DNA from: Sphingomonas hankyongi
GTDB lineage: Bacteria > Pseudomonadota > Alphaproteobacteria > Sphingomonadales > Sphingomonadaceae
Assembly (NCBI RefSeq): GCF_023516575.1
Contig: NZ_JAMGBE010000001.1
Span: 434,001 to 498,000, forward strand
Length of the DNA: 64,000 bases
Direction: 5' to 3'
Shown: piece by piece, positions 41,602 through 50,776 of the stretch
Layout of the letters: every line of letters starts with the position of its first letter
Position numbering within the stretch: the first letter of the stretch is position 1
Notes under the pieces: model-generated
Told to the model about the DNA's origin: nothing
Seen by the model: only the letters and a program-made list of their open reading frames with translations
Database searches by the model: none
Made by a program: the position numbers and the translations under genes

Positions 41602-42762
41602 TCAGAACCGGTCGGGCAGATGTACCGGTCCAACCAGCTCTTCATGCCGGGCGATTGCGAACCGATCCGTCATCCCGGCGATGAAGTCGCCCATGTTCCG
41701 CAGCTTTCGCTCCTCGTCGCCTTCGCCGCGCCAAGCCTCCGGCAGGAGTGATGGGTCGTTGCGATAGGCGGCCGCGAGGTTCGTCACGACCCGCTCGGCC
41801 TCAAGCCGCACAGCTTCGAGCTCCGTTGATCCATAGAGGCGATCGTAGAGGAAGCGCTTCAACTCGCGCTCTTCCGCCGCGAGATCGACTGAAAAGCCGG
41901 CAAGCTGCACGCCTGCCGCGCGAACATCGTCAATCGTTTCGACTCCAGCTTCTGCGACGCGCCTCTGAGTCTCCGCCAGCACATCTTCGACCATGGTCCC
42001 GATCATGTCACGGGTGAGTGCGCGTTGCCGCTTATCCGTGGAGATTCCGGGATGACGCTCGGCCACCCGATCCCACAGCCGGTTGACGATCGACAGCTCC
42101 CGCAGCTCGTCGATGTCTAGCAGGCCGGCCCGCAGTCCGTCGTCGACATCGTGATTGTCATAAGCAATGTCGTCCGAGATCGCTGCGACCTGGGCTTCAA
42201 GGCTCGGCCAACTCGTCAGGTCGAGGTCCCACTGGCTGTTCGCTTCCCTGAGCGCCCATGAGGGATCGAGCACCGGCCCGTTATGCTTTGCCAAGCCCTC
42301 GAGCGCTTCCCAGCTGAGGTTGAGTCCGTCGAAGTCCGGATAGGGCATCTCCAGCAAGGTGAGGATGCGTATGGTGTGCGCGTTGTGGTCGAACCCGCCG
42401 GCCTCGGCGAGCGCTGCGTCTAGCGCATTTTCACCCCCGTGACCGAAGGGAGGGTGGCCGAGATCGTGGGCAAGACAGAGCGCCTCGGTCAGGTCTTCGT
42501 TCAGTCCCAACGCTCGCGCAATGGTGCGGCCGATCTGCGCGACCTCAATGCTGTGCGTCAGCCGCACCCGATAGTGATCGCCGTCAGGAGCAACAAACAC
42601 CTGCGTCTTGTGGCGCAGGCGGCGGAAGGCGACAGAATGGATGATACGATCGCGGTCGCGCTGGAAGATGTCGCGCGGACCGCGCGGACCTGGGTCAGGC
42701 TCTGGATGGCGACGGCCCACCGACATTGCCGGCTGGGCGACGACGCCTGGAGGAAGCTTCAT
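41602..42762 (-). CDS. dgt: dGTPase-like HD-domain triphosphohydrolase
   Basis: 386 residues. It has the HD metal ligands in YRVRLTHSIEVAQIGRTIAR and LCLAHDLGHPPFGHGGENAL, and the later D in ISDDIAYDNHDVDDGL, as in the Dgt family (RDIFQRDRDRIIHSVAFRRL at the N-terminus). It hydrolyses dNTPs to the nucleoside and triphosphate. The ATG overlaps the stop of the TPR-SPOR gene (TAATG). Confidence 0.95.
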   Translation of the reverse strand: MKLPPGVVAQPAMSVGRRHPEPDPGPRGPRDIFQRDRDRIIHSVAFRRLRHKTQVFVAPDGDHYRVRLTHSIEVAQIGRTIARALGLNEDLTEALCLAHDLGHPPFGHGGENALDAALAEAGGFDHNAHTIRILTLLEMPYPDFDGLNLSWEALEGLAKHNGPVLDPSWALREANSQWDLDLTSWPSLEAQVAAISDDIAYDNHDVDDGLRAGLLDIDELRELSIVNRLWDRVAERHPGISTDKRQRALTRDMIGTMVEDVLAETQRRVAEAGVETIDDVRAAGVQLAGFSVDLAAEERELKRFLYDRLYGSTELEAVRLEAERVVTNLAAAYRNDPSLLPEAWRGEGDEERKLRNMGDFIAGMTDRFAIARHEELVGPVHLPDRF

Positions 42763-44000
42763 TATGTGCCGAGTGGCACAATCGTATCGGATTCGGAACT
42801 GGTCCAGCTGAATGCGTTGATGCCCACGGATTCCAGGTCCTGCTGGAAGATCTGCGCGTCGGAGCTGCCGCGGAACGGTCCGATCACAAGTCGAGAACGG
42901 TCCGGGCTCCTGGCGACATAGCCGCTTATACCGTCAAACAGGTCGCTGTTGCGGGACTTGATACGGCGGAACTGACCCGAAAGCGCATCGGCATTCTGAC
43001 CGCTTGCGAGCTGTAGCCAGAGCTTTTTCTCTGAGGCCGTGGCGGGACTTGGCCGGGCTTGGGCAGCGCGCGCCGGAATCTGGGCTGACGCCAAATGCGC
43101 AGGCGGCGCCGATTGCCAGCTCGGAGTTGCTTGCGCAGCGGGCCTCGGAGCGCGCAGCAATTGATCGATCGGCAGAGCCGGAGAGTCGGCGGATGAGTAA
43201 TTCACCGACGGAGCTGAAGGCGCCGGTGGCGGTCCGCCGTAAGCATAAGTGTCGGACGTATCCGGGAAGATTCCGAGGTTGACGGCAGCAGCCTTCTGGC
43301 CCGCCGGCAGCGCGGGCAGACGCTTCAGGAACGGCGCGATGCTCGACCAGCTACCGGGCATTGCGGCATCGAACGCGGCCATGGCCCCGTTGCTGTCGCC
43401 GCTCAACGCGAGAATGAACGCACGGCAGCGCCGCGCACCGGCATCGCCGCCGAGCGACGCCAGCGTCTGTAGCGCCTCGGACTGTTTACCGCTTATCGCC
43501 AGGCTCAGCGCCAACCGGCGGCGAGCTTCCGCGCCATCGGATCCAATGAGTGCGGCACGGTAATCCGCCTGCGCCTCCGCTTGACGGCCGAGCAGATCGT
43601 AGGCGAGGCCACGATCGGCACCGATCACAGCAACAGGCGCTCCGAGCTGCTGCGCGCGGGCGAAATATGGAAGGGCGGCCTGCGCCTCTCCGTTGGCTAC
43701 TGAAACTGCGCCCATGCCTGCCTGCGGCAGCGGACTGCGCGGGTTTGCCTCGTCGGCACGCGCGAAGAAGCCCGCAGCAGCCTGCGCGTCACCGACCGCG
43801 AGAGCGGCTCGGCCCGCGCCAATCAACGCCGAAAAATCGGTGGGGGTGGACGCCAGCAGGCGCACGTAGCGCGCGAGCGCGGCAGAAGGGGTCTCCGCAT
43901 ATTGTGAATAGCTCGACTGAGCCGACGCAGGCGCGACTGAAAAGGCCGCACCCGCACAGGCCAGCGCCAAAACCAGTGATCTGCGCATCGCTCCCCGCAT
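42762..44000 (-). CDS. Secreted TPR and SPOR-domain protein
   Basis: 412 residues from ATG 44000 (GGGGAG seven bases upstream). A signal peptide (about 1-27, ends APASA) is followed by TPR-like repeats (about 40-200; FSALIGAGRAALAVGDAQAA, FFARADEANPRSPLPQAGMG), a Pro/Ala/Ser linker and a C-terminal SPOR domain (about 335-412; LWLQLASGQNADALSGQFRR). It is likely a periplasmic protein that finds division sites through SPOR. A 121-residue longer frame into the ftsZ gene was rejected. Third SPOR protein within 6 kb. Confidence 0.85.
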   Translation of the reverse strand: MRGAMRRSLVLALACAGAAFSVAPASAQSSYSQYAETPSAALARYVRLLASTPTDFSALIGAGRAALAVGDAQAAAGFFARADEANPRSPLPQAGMGAVSVANGEAQAALPYFARAQQLGAPVAVIGADRGLAYDLLGRQAEAQADYRAALIGSDGAEARRRLALSLAISGKQSEALQTLASLGGDAGARRCRAFILALSGDSNGAMAAFDAAMPGSWSSIAPFLKRLPALPAGQKAAAVNLGIFPDTSDTYAYGGPPPAPSAPSVNYSSADSPALPIDQLLRAPRPAAQATPSWQSAPPAHLASAQIPARAAQARPSPATASEKKLWLQLASGQNADALSGQFRRIKSRNSDLFDGISGYVARSPDRSRLVIGPFRGSSDAQIFQQDLESVGINAFSWTSSESDTIVPLGT

Positions 44001-44120
44001 CAAACTCCCCGTGGAGTAGAGAATCTTACGGAGAGCTTTCTGCCTAGATGCTTTACGATGAGCCGTGCCGACGCGGCGGTGAGGCGGCTGCTGTTTCGCA
44101 TTTCCCGCCGCCGAATAGAC

Positions 44121-44148
44121 AAAAAAGGCGGCCCCGGAGGGCCGCCCG
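44121..44148 (-). terminator. Rho-independent terminator of ftsZ
   Basis: On the minus strand GGGCGGCC, a short CTCC loop and GGGGCCGCC form a strong stem, followed by TTTTTT. It starts 22 bases after the ftsZ stop and separates ftsZ from the TPR-SPOR gene. Confidence 0.9.
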
Positions 44149-44169
44149 ATGGTGTTTGAGGACGTCTGA

Positions 44170-45531
44170 CTACTGGTTATTCTGCCGGTTGAGGAAACGC
44201 GGAATATCGATCGGCTCGCGGAAGCCGGGTTCATCGCCCTCGATCTGCGCCTTGGGAGCGCCGCGAGCGATGTTCGACATACGCTCGAACAGGGTTCCCC
44301 CGGCAGTTCTAGTACCCGCATCCACGGCGTCGTCATCGTCCGGCGGAGCAATCGGCGGCGCACCCACGGGTGCCGTCAGGATGTCGTCGGCATCCAGGAG
44401 AAGCTCGTTCTCGTCATCTGTCTCATCGCCGAGTTCGAGCGCCGCCTCTTCGTCGGATTCAGGCGCTTCCGCTGTTTCCGGCTTTGCGAAGTTGGCAGCG
44501 GGCACCGGGGCAGCGGCACGCTGCGGGAAGGTGAAGACCTTGCCCGGAGCCGGCTGGGCCGAGGCCTCCGCCTCGATGCCGGTCGCAACCACCGAAACCC
44601 GAATCTTGCCGCCAAGGTCGTTGTTGAAGGCCGAGCCCCAGATGATGTTCGCGTCGGGGTCAACCAGCTCCTTGATATGGCTGGCGGCCTCGTCGACCTC
44701 CATTAGGCGCATATCCTCGCCGCCGGTGATCGAGATGATGACGCCCTTGGCGCCCTTCATGCTGACCCCGTCGAGCAGCGGATTGGAGATCGCCTTTTCT
44801 GCCGCCTCGATCGCCCGGTTGTCTCCGTCTGCTTCGCCCGTTCCCATCATGGCCTTGCCCATCTCGCTCATCACCGAACGAACGTCGGCGAAATCGAGGT
44901 TGATGAGTCCCGGCATGACCATGAGGTCGGTGATGCCGCGAACGCCCTGTTGCAGCACCTCGTCCGCCATCTCGAAGGCTTCCTTGAAGGTCGTCTCCGA
45001 ATTGGCGAGCCGGAACAGGTTCTGGTTCGGAATGACGATCAGCGTGTCGACGTGCTGCTGAAGCTCCTGGATTCCGGAGTCGGCTGAGCGAGAGCGACGG
45101 GCCCCCTCAAACGCGAACGGCTTGGTCACGACACCGACGGTCAGGATGCCCTTGTCCCTGGCGGCCTTGGCGATGACCGGGGCCGCGCCGGTTCCGGTGC
45201 CGCCGCCCATGCCGGCCGCGATGAAGCACATGTGTGCGCCCTCGAGCGACTGGATGATCTCGTCGAGGGTCTCTTCCGCCGCGGCACGTCCGATCTCGGG
45301 CCTGGAGCCTGCGCCCAGTCCCTGCGTGATCTTGAGGCCGAGCTGGATCCGGCGGTCCGCGTCGGAAGCGTTGAGCGCCTGGGCGTCAGTGTTCGCAACG
45401 ACGAAATCGACACCTTGCACGTCGGCACGCATCATGTTCGCGATCGCGTTCCCGCCCGCACCGCCGACGCCGATCACGCTGATCCGCGGACGAAGTTCGT
45501 CGACTTCCGGCCGGATGAAATCGATGCTCAT
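44170..45531 (-). CDS. ftsZ: Cell division protein FtsZ
   Basis: 453 residues from ATG 45531 (GGGGGGA eight bases upstream). FtsZ is the tubulin-like GTPase of the division ring. The GTP site shows [13 protein letters not shown], and the tubulin signature is [19 protein letters not shown] long variable linker (about 320-440) precedes the conserved C-terminal peptide (about 440-453; [12 protein letters not shown]), which binds FtsA and others. FtsA is not adjacent: 3 kb with three other genes lies between. Three GANTC sites lie 46-68 bases upstream, and a terminator follows. Confidence 0.99.
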   Translation of the reverse strand: MSIDFIRPEVDELRPRISVIGVGGAGGNAIANMMRADVQGVDFVVANTDAQALNASDADRRIQLGLKITQGLGAGSRPEIGRAAAEETLDEIIQSLEGAHMCFIAAGMGGGTGTGAAPVIAKAARDKGILTVGVVTKPFAFEGARRSRSADSGIQELQQHVDTLIVIPNQNLFRLANSETTFKEAFEMADEVLQQGVRGITDLMVMPGLINLDFADVRSVMSEMGKAMMGTGEADGDNRAIEAAEKAISNPLLDGVSMKGAKGVIISITGGEDMRLMEVDEAASHIKELVDPDANIIWGSAFNNDLGGKIRVSVVATGIEAEASAQPAPGKVFTFPQRAAAPVPAANFAKPETAEAPESDEEAALELGDETDDENELLLDADDILTAPVGAPPIAPPDDDDAVDAGTRTAGGTLFERMSNIARGAPKAQIEGDEPGFREPIDIPRFLNRQNNQ

Positions 45532-45576
45532 GACCAAAATCCCCCCAAAAGCAGCAACGCGTTGAGCCTACAGGAT

Positions 45577-45599
45577 GAATCTTTGAATCATCGCGAGTC
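45577..45599. promoter_or_regulatory. Cluster of three GANTC (CcrM-type) methylation sites upstream of ftsZ
   Basis: GAATC at 45577-45581, GAATC at 45585-45589 and GAGTC at 45595-45599: three GANTC sites in 23 bases, 46-68 bases before the ftsZ ATG. In Caulobacter, CcrM methylation of such sites together with GcrA activates the ftsZ promoter. Chance spacing of GANTC in high-GC DNA is hundreds of bases, so a cluster this tight is unlikely to be random. Confidence 0.6.
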
Positions 45600-45785
45600 G
45601 CAAGCCAAGCGAAAAAGTTAACAATCGCGACGAAAGTGGGGAAAAAGTGGCTAGAAAGACTCACTTTCCGCGTAAACGGCCCCGCCCGGCCGGGGCAGTT
45701 GCTCGCAACTCGTCGCGAATTGGCTTAGCTGCGCGGGCTCAGGGGGCTTCGCTGACCGCATACACACCACAAAACGGGTGCCATT

Positions 45786-46526
45786 TTGTTCGACACGTAC
45801 ACCGAGATCTTCGCGGATCGGGCGAGCAGCTACCATCAGGCAATGGGGCTCGCGCCTGAGGCACGTGCAGCCGAGTTCGAGGCAGTCCTAGAGCCGCTGC
45901 GAGGACGGGGCCCGGGCGTCGTGTGCGACATTCCCGCGGGCGGCGGCTATCTTGCTCCCTATCTTCCTCCGTACCTGTCTTATGTCGGGGTCGAGCCGGT
46001 TGAAGAGTTCCGGGAGCTTGCGCCAAAGGACCGCGAGACCATCCTCGCGCCGATCACCGAAATTCCGCTTCCCTCGCAATCAGTGGATCACGTGATCAGT
46101 CTTGCGGGCCTTCACCATGAAGAACAGCTTCCCCTGGTCTTCAGAGAAATGCGGCGCCTGATTCGCAAGCGAGGCACGGCTGTCCTCGCGGACGTCGCAG
46201 TCGGCACGGCGCCTGCTCGCTTCCTGAATGGGTTCGTCGCCTGCCACAACCCTCGAGGGCACAACGGCCGATTCCTCGACGACAAAACATGCCTTTCGTT
46301 GGCGGAGTCGTCCTTCCGCGTCGTCGATGACAGCTTGATCAGCGTCCCCTGGCAGTTTCGCGACAGGATCGAGGCAGGCGAGTTCTGCTCGGGCCTCTTC
46401 GGCATTGACGCACTCTCGCCGCCCGAGGTCGCCAGTTCCCTCGAGCGCGAGATAGGCCTGGACGCCGCGGGGAGCGGTGTCGAGCTTCGCTGGGTATTGC
46501 GGCGCATCGTCTGCGAAGCGGCCTGA
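45786..46526 (+). CDS. Class I SAM-dependent methyltransferase of unknown substrate
   Basis: 246 residues. Motif I reads VCDIPAGGGYLAPYL (about 46-60) with a proline where glycine is usual; VGVEPVEEF follows at the next strand and LPSQSVDHVISLAGLHHEEQ matches the acidic loop and post-II region of small-molecule methyltransferases. The C-terminal half (about 150-246) is a helical lid rich in Arg/Glu. The start is TTG 45786 with no clear ribosome site, so the exact N-terminus is uncertain. Seven bases separate it from the ATP-grasp gene, which suggests a two-gene unit inserted between ftsA and ftsZ. Confidence 0.78.
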   Translation: MFDTYTEIFADRASSYHQAMGLAPEARAAEFEAVLEPLRGRGPGVVCDIPAGGGYLAPYLPPYLSYVGVEPVEEFRELAPKDRETILAPITEIPLPSQSVDHVISLAGLHHEEQLPLVFREMRRLIRKRGTAVLADVAVGTAPARFLNGFVACHNPRGHNGRFLDDKTCLSLAESSFRVVDDSLISVPWQFRDRIEAGEFCSGLFGIDALSPPEVASSLEREIGLDAAGSGVELRWVLRRIVCEAA

Positions 46527-46533
46527 GCGACCG

Positions 46534-47424
46534 ATGGCGAAGCTTGTGATCGTCACGCACGAGTTCGACGTATTCGTCCGGCGCGATCCGTCTGGCGCAA
46601 TTTCCAGCATGTACATGCTCTGGGATGTCATGAACCACCTCGCCGCCATGGGTCACGATTGCCACGTGACGACGGGGCCAAAGCCCCATCCGGGAGATAT
46701 CGCTCTGTTGCACGTCGATGCGTCGGTGGTCCCTGAAGAATATCTCGCCCTTGCCGCACACTATGAAGCAACGATCAATTTCGCGGCCACGGATATCACC
46801 AAGCGCCGTATTAGCAGTCTCCGCTTGGCGCCGGGAGACGATTGGTCCGGGCCGGTGATCGTGAAGTCAAACCTCAACTCGGAGGGCAAGCCGGAAGTCG
46901 CCCACAATCGTCTTGCCGAAAACCGCAAGCGAGCGATGCCGCACCCGGGCGCGATGCGCACTCCCTACCGCATCTTCAATCATCGAGACGAGGTCGACGA
47001 CGCGGATTGGCAAGACCCGTCGCTTATCGTGGAGAAGTTCATCACCGAGCCCGATGCATCGGGCGGCTTTGCGTTCCGCACCTGGGTTTTCATGGGATCG
47101 CGGGAGCGCTGCACGCGCTTTGTTGGCCCGAAGCCAATCGGCAAGGCGAACGACGCTGTGGAAAATAAACCGGTCGACGTTCCGCCTGAGCTTCGCGCCG
47201 AACGCGAGCGGCTGGGCTTCGACTTCGGCAAGTTCGACTGGATCATGCACGACGGGCACGCGGTTCTGATCGACGCGAACCGCACGCCAGGTACGGCGCG
47301 ATCGATAGAAAGCTTCATAAGCGCGGGATCCAAGAACCTGGCCGATGGGTTGAATGGACTGATCGCCGACCGGCTCCCGAGGCGATTCAAACGGGGATCT
47401 GTTGGATCCTTGGCACGCCAATGA
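46534..47424 (+). CDS. ATP-grasp-like protein of unknown function
   Basis: 296 residues from ATG 46534. N-terminal preATP-grasp-like part (MAKLVIVTHEFDVFVRRDPS; ALLHVDASVVPEEYLAL). ATP-grasp features: VIVKSNLNSEGKPE (about 108-121; the ATP-binding lysine), LIVEKFITEP, and FDFGKFDWIMHDGHAVLIDA followed by NRTPGTA (about 228-254), matching the late acidic and asparagine ligands for Mg-ATP. Such enzymes ligate a carboxylate to an amine or thiol. The partner methyltransferase is upstream. The longer reading from 46477 overlaps the methyltransferase gene and was rejected. The last 38 bases overlap the MFS gene. Confidence 0.75.
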   Translation: MAKLVIVTHEFDVFVRRDPSGAISSMYMLWDVMNHLAAMGHDCHVTTGPKPHPGDIALLHVDASVVPEEYLALAAHYEATINFAATDITKRRISSLRLAPGDDWSGPVIVKSNLNSEGKPEVAHNRLAENRKRAMPHPGAMRTPYRIFNHRDEVDDADWQDPSLIVEKFITEPDASGGFAFRTWVFMGSRERCTRFVGPKPIGKANDAVENKPVDVPPELRAERERLGFDFGKFDWIMHDGHAVLIDANRTPGTARSIESFISAGSKNLADGLNGLIADRLPRRFKRGSVGSLARQ

Positions 47425-48571
47425 CCCACCACAAAGCACCGGCAGCCGCGACCGCGGCGGTCACTACGAACGCAGTGCCGTAACCAGCGCTATCTACGAT
47501 CGCACCCGTGGCGACCGGACCGAAGATTCCCGAAAGATTCCCGACGGCATTCTGGAAGCCTACCCAGGTTCCCGCCGCTCTCGGCCCGGAGAACATCTGC
47601 GCTACTGCATATGTGTTGAGGGACAGCGCTCCGGTCGCCATTCCTGCGACACAAAGCAGCACAGCGATTTCGACCTTCGTGCTTGCATAAGCGAGGCCGA
47701 GAACCGCCCCTGCGGCCACCAGCTGACCGAGCATCATCATCCCTCTGCGAACCGACGCTTCGCTCCGGCCATTCCTCGTCCACCAATCGGAGATGCCGCC
47801 GAACGTCAGTGCGGCGACGGCCTGCGCCGCATAGCCCAGTGTAGCGAGCAACGTCATTTCGGGGATCGACAGGCCGCGCGACTGTGTGAGGTACAGCGGC
47901 AGCCAGGCCAGTATGAAATAGAAGACGTAGTTGCTGGCGATGTGCGCGATGGACATCGACCACAGCGACCACCGCCCGATCAAAAAGCGAATGGGGACAT
48001 TCGGTTCGACCTTTTCGTCCACAACGTCCAGTCCACGCGTTGTCCTGTGCCAGGGCAGCAGCCAAACGAGCGTCACAACGCCGAAGGCGAGGAAGATCGC
48101 GCGCCACCCGAAGGAGGCGAGGATCATCCCGCCGACCAAAGTTCCCGCCGCAGGCCCGAGGGCGATGCCTAGCGCCAGTGCAGCGTTGGCCATACCGCGC
48201 CGCTCCGGTGGGACATGGCGAGTGATGATCTTCGATCCGCCAGGAAAAGCGATCGTCTCTCCGACCCCCAGCAGGATTCTGAGTACCAGCAGCGACGCAA
48301 AGCCGCCGGCAAGGCCCATCGCCAGGGTGCTCAGCGCCCACAGGACCAAGCCGCCGGCCATCAGGCGATAAACAGAGAAGCGATCGACGAGCCAGCCGAC
48401 GAAGAGCTGGACCGGCGCGTAAACCCAGAAGAAGGCCGAGACGATGAGGCCGAACTGGGTGGCGCTGAGGCGCAGCTCGGTCTTCATCAAAGGCGCGGCG
48501 ATACCGATGGCGCCGCGGTCGACATAATTGAGGAAGACGGCGGCGCCCAGGAGCAGCACGAGCAGCCCCAC
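47387..48571 (-). CDS. MFS transporter, ACS (anion:cation symporter)-like
   Basis: 394 residues, about twelve membrane helices. The first helix has FLNYVDRGAIGIAAPLM and the loop after helix 2 has GWLVDRFSVYRLMAGG, as in the ACS family of organic anion/sugar acid symporters; GETIAFPGGSKIITRHVPPE is a typical cytoplasmic loop. The direction of transport is not readable. Start GTG 48571, 23 bases past the ftsA stop on the same strand. It therefore sits where ftsZ is expected. Its 3' end overlaps the ATP-grasp gene. Confidence 0.85.
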   Translation of the reverse strand: MGLLVLLLGAAVFLNYVDRGAIGIAAPLMKTELRLSATQFGLIVSAFFWVYAPVQLFVGWLVDRFSVYRLMAGGLVLWALSTLAMGLAGGFASLLVLRILLGVGETIAFPGGSKIITRHVPPERRGMANAALALGIALGPAAGTLVGGMILASFGWRAIFLAFGVVTLVWLLPWHRTTRGLDVVDEKVEPNVPIRFLIGRWSLWSMSIAHIASNYVFYFILAWLPLYLTQSRGLSIPEMTLLATLGYAAQAVAALTFGGISDWWTRNGRSEASVRRGMMMLGQLVAAGAVLGLAYASTKVEIAVLLCVAGMATGALSLNTYAVAQMFSGPRAAGTWVGFQNAVGNLSGIFGPVATGAIVDSAGYGTAFVVTAAVAAAGALWWVIGVPRIQQIPV

Positions 48572-48594
48572 CGACGGCCTTGCTCCACGCGCCG

Positions 48595-49851
48595 TCAGAA
48601 GCCGCCCTTCATGGCGCTGATCAGCCGGCCGAACATCCCCGTGGCCTGCCTGCGCTGGGCGATCGGACCGAGCGCGATGTCGCGAATGTCGCCAGTCCCC
48701 GAGCCGGCCAGCAACGCGAGGCCAACGAGCGTCGAGAAAGCCGGGCCGCTGTGGGCGTCCGGAAGGCCGGTAATCTGCTTCGGCCGGCCCACGCGAACTG
48801 CACGTCCGAGCACACCCTGCATATAATCCGCGATATTCTTGAGCTCGGCCCCGCCGCCCGTCAGCACCACCTGCCGGCCTACGGGCCCGGTGAAACCGAG
48901 GCCTTTCAGCGCTGCCTCAACCTCGTTGGTCAGCTCCTCCACGCGCTGGCGGATCACCATCATCAGCTGGGCGCGCGTGATCTTCATCGGCTCGGCGCCG
49001 GGCTCCGCACCAATCTGCGCCGCTTCGATCATCTCATGATTGTCGCGCGGGCTCGTCATCGCAGAGCCGTAGAAGCATTTGAGCCGTTCCGCGTCGCGCC
49101 GCTGCACAGCGAAAGCCGCAGCTATGTCGTTGGTAATGTCGCGAGCACCCAGCTCTACCGAGCGCAGACCGACGAGCATGCCGCCAAAGTGCACGGACAC
49201 ATTCGTCACCTCGGCACCAAGCTCGACCAGCGCCACACCGAGTTCGCGTTCCTCTTCGCTGAGGCACGCAAGCGCTGCCGCAATCGGCGAAGCGACGATC
49301 GCCTTGACGCCCAGGTGCGCCGAGCGGATGACCGTATCGATATTCCTGAGCGGAGCAGGATCGGCAGCGATGACGTGGATGTCGACGCCGAGCCGATTGG
49401 CGAAAAGGCCGATCGGCTGCTGCACGCCCTGCGCGCGATCGATCGTATAGAGGGCTGGGTGAGCGTGCAGAACGACCTGCCCATTGCGGTCGATTGCCCG
49501 CCGGCCCGCCCCCATCAGTTCATCGATATCCGATTGCTCGATCGGATGACCGCCGAGCTCGACCTCGACGTTTGCGACATCGCTCACAAGGCCGCCGGCA
49601 CCGTAGCTCGCCCAGACATCGTCGACCGTCACCGCCGACATGCGCTCGGCGAGCTCGACTGCCTCGCGCACTGCGAACTCGCTTGCTGCCATGTCGGTGA
49701 TGTATCCGCGCTTGACGCCGCGGCCCTCGCGCTGTCCCGTGCCCAACACCGTCAACCGGCCATCATCGCCGCGCGTGACTATCAAGGCGCTGACCTTCGA
49801 CGAACCGATGTCGAGTGCCGCGATTACCTCTTGCTCGCTCGGCTGGGCCAA
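48595..49851 (-). CDS. ftsA: Cell division protein FtsA
   Basis: 418 residues from TTG 49851. FtsA is the actin-like protein that ties FtsZ to the membrane. The phosphate-1 loop reads IAALDIGSSKVSALIV, connect-1 and phosphate-2 are in LVELGAEVTNVSVHFGG, and adenosine motif VVLTGGGAELKNIADYMQ. The C-terminal amphipathic targeting helix is GMFGRLISAMKGGF. The TTG start is supported by GAGGA seven bases upstream; the longer frame from 49926 overlaps ftsQ by 65 bases. The gene after it is an MFS transporter and not ftsZ. Confidence 0.97.
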   Translation of the reverse strand: MAQPSEQEVIAALDIGSSKVSALIVTRGDDGRLTVLGTGQREGRGVKRGYITDMAASEFAVREAVELAERMSAVTVDDVWASYGAGGLVSDVANVEVELGGHPIEQSDIDELMGAGRRAIDRNGQVVLHAHPALYTIDRAQGVQQPIGLFANRLGVDIHVIAADPAPLRNIDTVIRSAHLGVKAIVASPIAAALACLSEEERELGVALVELGAEVTNVSVHFGGMLVGLRSVELGARDITNDIAAAFAVQRRDAERLKCFYGSAMTSPRDNHEMIEAAQIGAEPGAEPMKITRAQLMMVIRQRVEELTNEVEAALKGLGFTGPVGRQVVLTGGGAELKNIADYMQGVLGRAVRVGRPKQITGLPDAHSGPAFSTLVGLALLAGSGTGDIRDIALGPIAQRRQATGMFGRLISAMKGGF

Positions 49852-49861
49852 CTCGTCGTCC

Positions 49862-50776
49862 TCAGCCCTTGTTCGCGGCGTCTTCGCCGGAAATCGGCTC
49901 GCCGGGAGCACGCGGCAGACGTGCAATCATCTTGCCGGGGATGCGAAGGTCGAAGCGCAGGATTCCGCGGCCGAGCAACCCGGTGGACCGGTCCATCTTC
50001 GCGAATTTCTGGAGTGCTGCACCGGCCGCCTGGTTCCCTTCGGGGAGGGCAATGGTCTCGCCCGATTGGAAATTAAGGTCCCACCGACGGCGGCCGACCC
50101 ATGTGGCGGAAGCTAGCTGCGGCTTGAGGGTCGGAACCCCCGCCATGAGCTGGTCAAGCTCCTGGCTGTGCGCATTCGCCCCCGGCCCAATGAGGAGCGG
50201 CAGGTCGGGCATCTTCGAAATCGGAACGCGATCCAGCACCACGCCCTCACCATCGATCAAGGCAAGCTGCCCCTGGTTCTGCCAAAGTGCTGCGGGCGTG
50301 CGCTCGACGATATCGATAACCAGCGTGTCGGGCAGTCGCCGCGACACTCGGGCGTCGCTCACCCAACCGAACTGCAGTAGCCGATCGCGGATCGCGCTGA
50401 CGTTCACAAGCGGCTGCGGCGCCTTGGATTTGCCAGTCGTCTCCGCTGCGCGACGCAATTCATCGGTCACGACTTCATCGACCAAACGGCGGTCCATGCG
50501 ATTGATCCCGACGATCTGGTACCCGTTGACGATAAAGCCTGCGCGCCCGACGGCGGCAGCGGCCGAACGCTCGGCTTTGGCGGGAACGTCGAGCGCGACC
50601 AGCACTACGACGCCGATAGCGAGCATGAAAGCTGCGAAGGTCAGGCCAGCCAGCTTGTTGGCCCGGGCCTGGTCTACGGGCAGCTTCTTGGCGATGTTCT
50701 TCGGAACCGTGACCTTGGCCGGCTTGCGCGTCTTGTTGCGCGCGCCGCCCCCGCGACGGACATGGCTGGCGCTCAT
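49862..50776 (-). CDS. ftsQ: Cell division protein FtsQ
   Basis: 304 residues. Basic cytoplasmic N-terminus (GGARNKTRKPAKV), one membrane helix at about 47-67, POTRA domain (about 85-160; VSAIRDRLLQFGWVSDARVS) and beta domain. FtsQ links the ring to FtsB, FtsL and FtsI in the periplasm. The N-terminus overlaps the ddl stop as ATGA and the ftsA start lies ten bases after its stop. Confidence 0.95.
   Translation of the reverse strand: MSASHVRRGGGARNKTRKPAKVTVPKNIAKKLPVDQARANKLAGLTFAAFMLAIGVVVLVALDVPAKAERSAAAAVGRAGFIVNGYQIVGINRMDRRLVDEVVTDELRRAAETTGKSKAPQPLVNVSAIRDRLLQFGWVSDARVSRRLPDTLVIDIVERTPAALWQNQGQLALIDGEGVVLDRVPISKMPDLPLLIGPGANAHSQELDQLMAGVPTLKPQLASATWVGRRRWDLNFQSGETIALPEGNQAAGAALQKFAKMDRSTGLLGRGILRFDLRIPGKMIARLPRAPGEPISGEDAANKG

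Noticed and set aside
42762-44363. Longer version of the TPR-SPOR gene reaching into ftsZ
   Set aside because: The extra 121 codons cross the ftsZ terminator and precede a normal signal peptide that starts at 44000.
45675-45705. GC-rich CCCCG/CGGGG stretch upstream of ftsZ, considered as a terminator
   Set aside because: Pairing is imperfect, no T-run follows on either strand, and no gene ends there.
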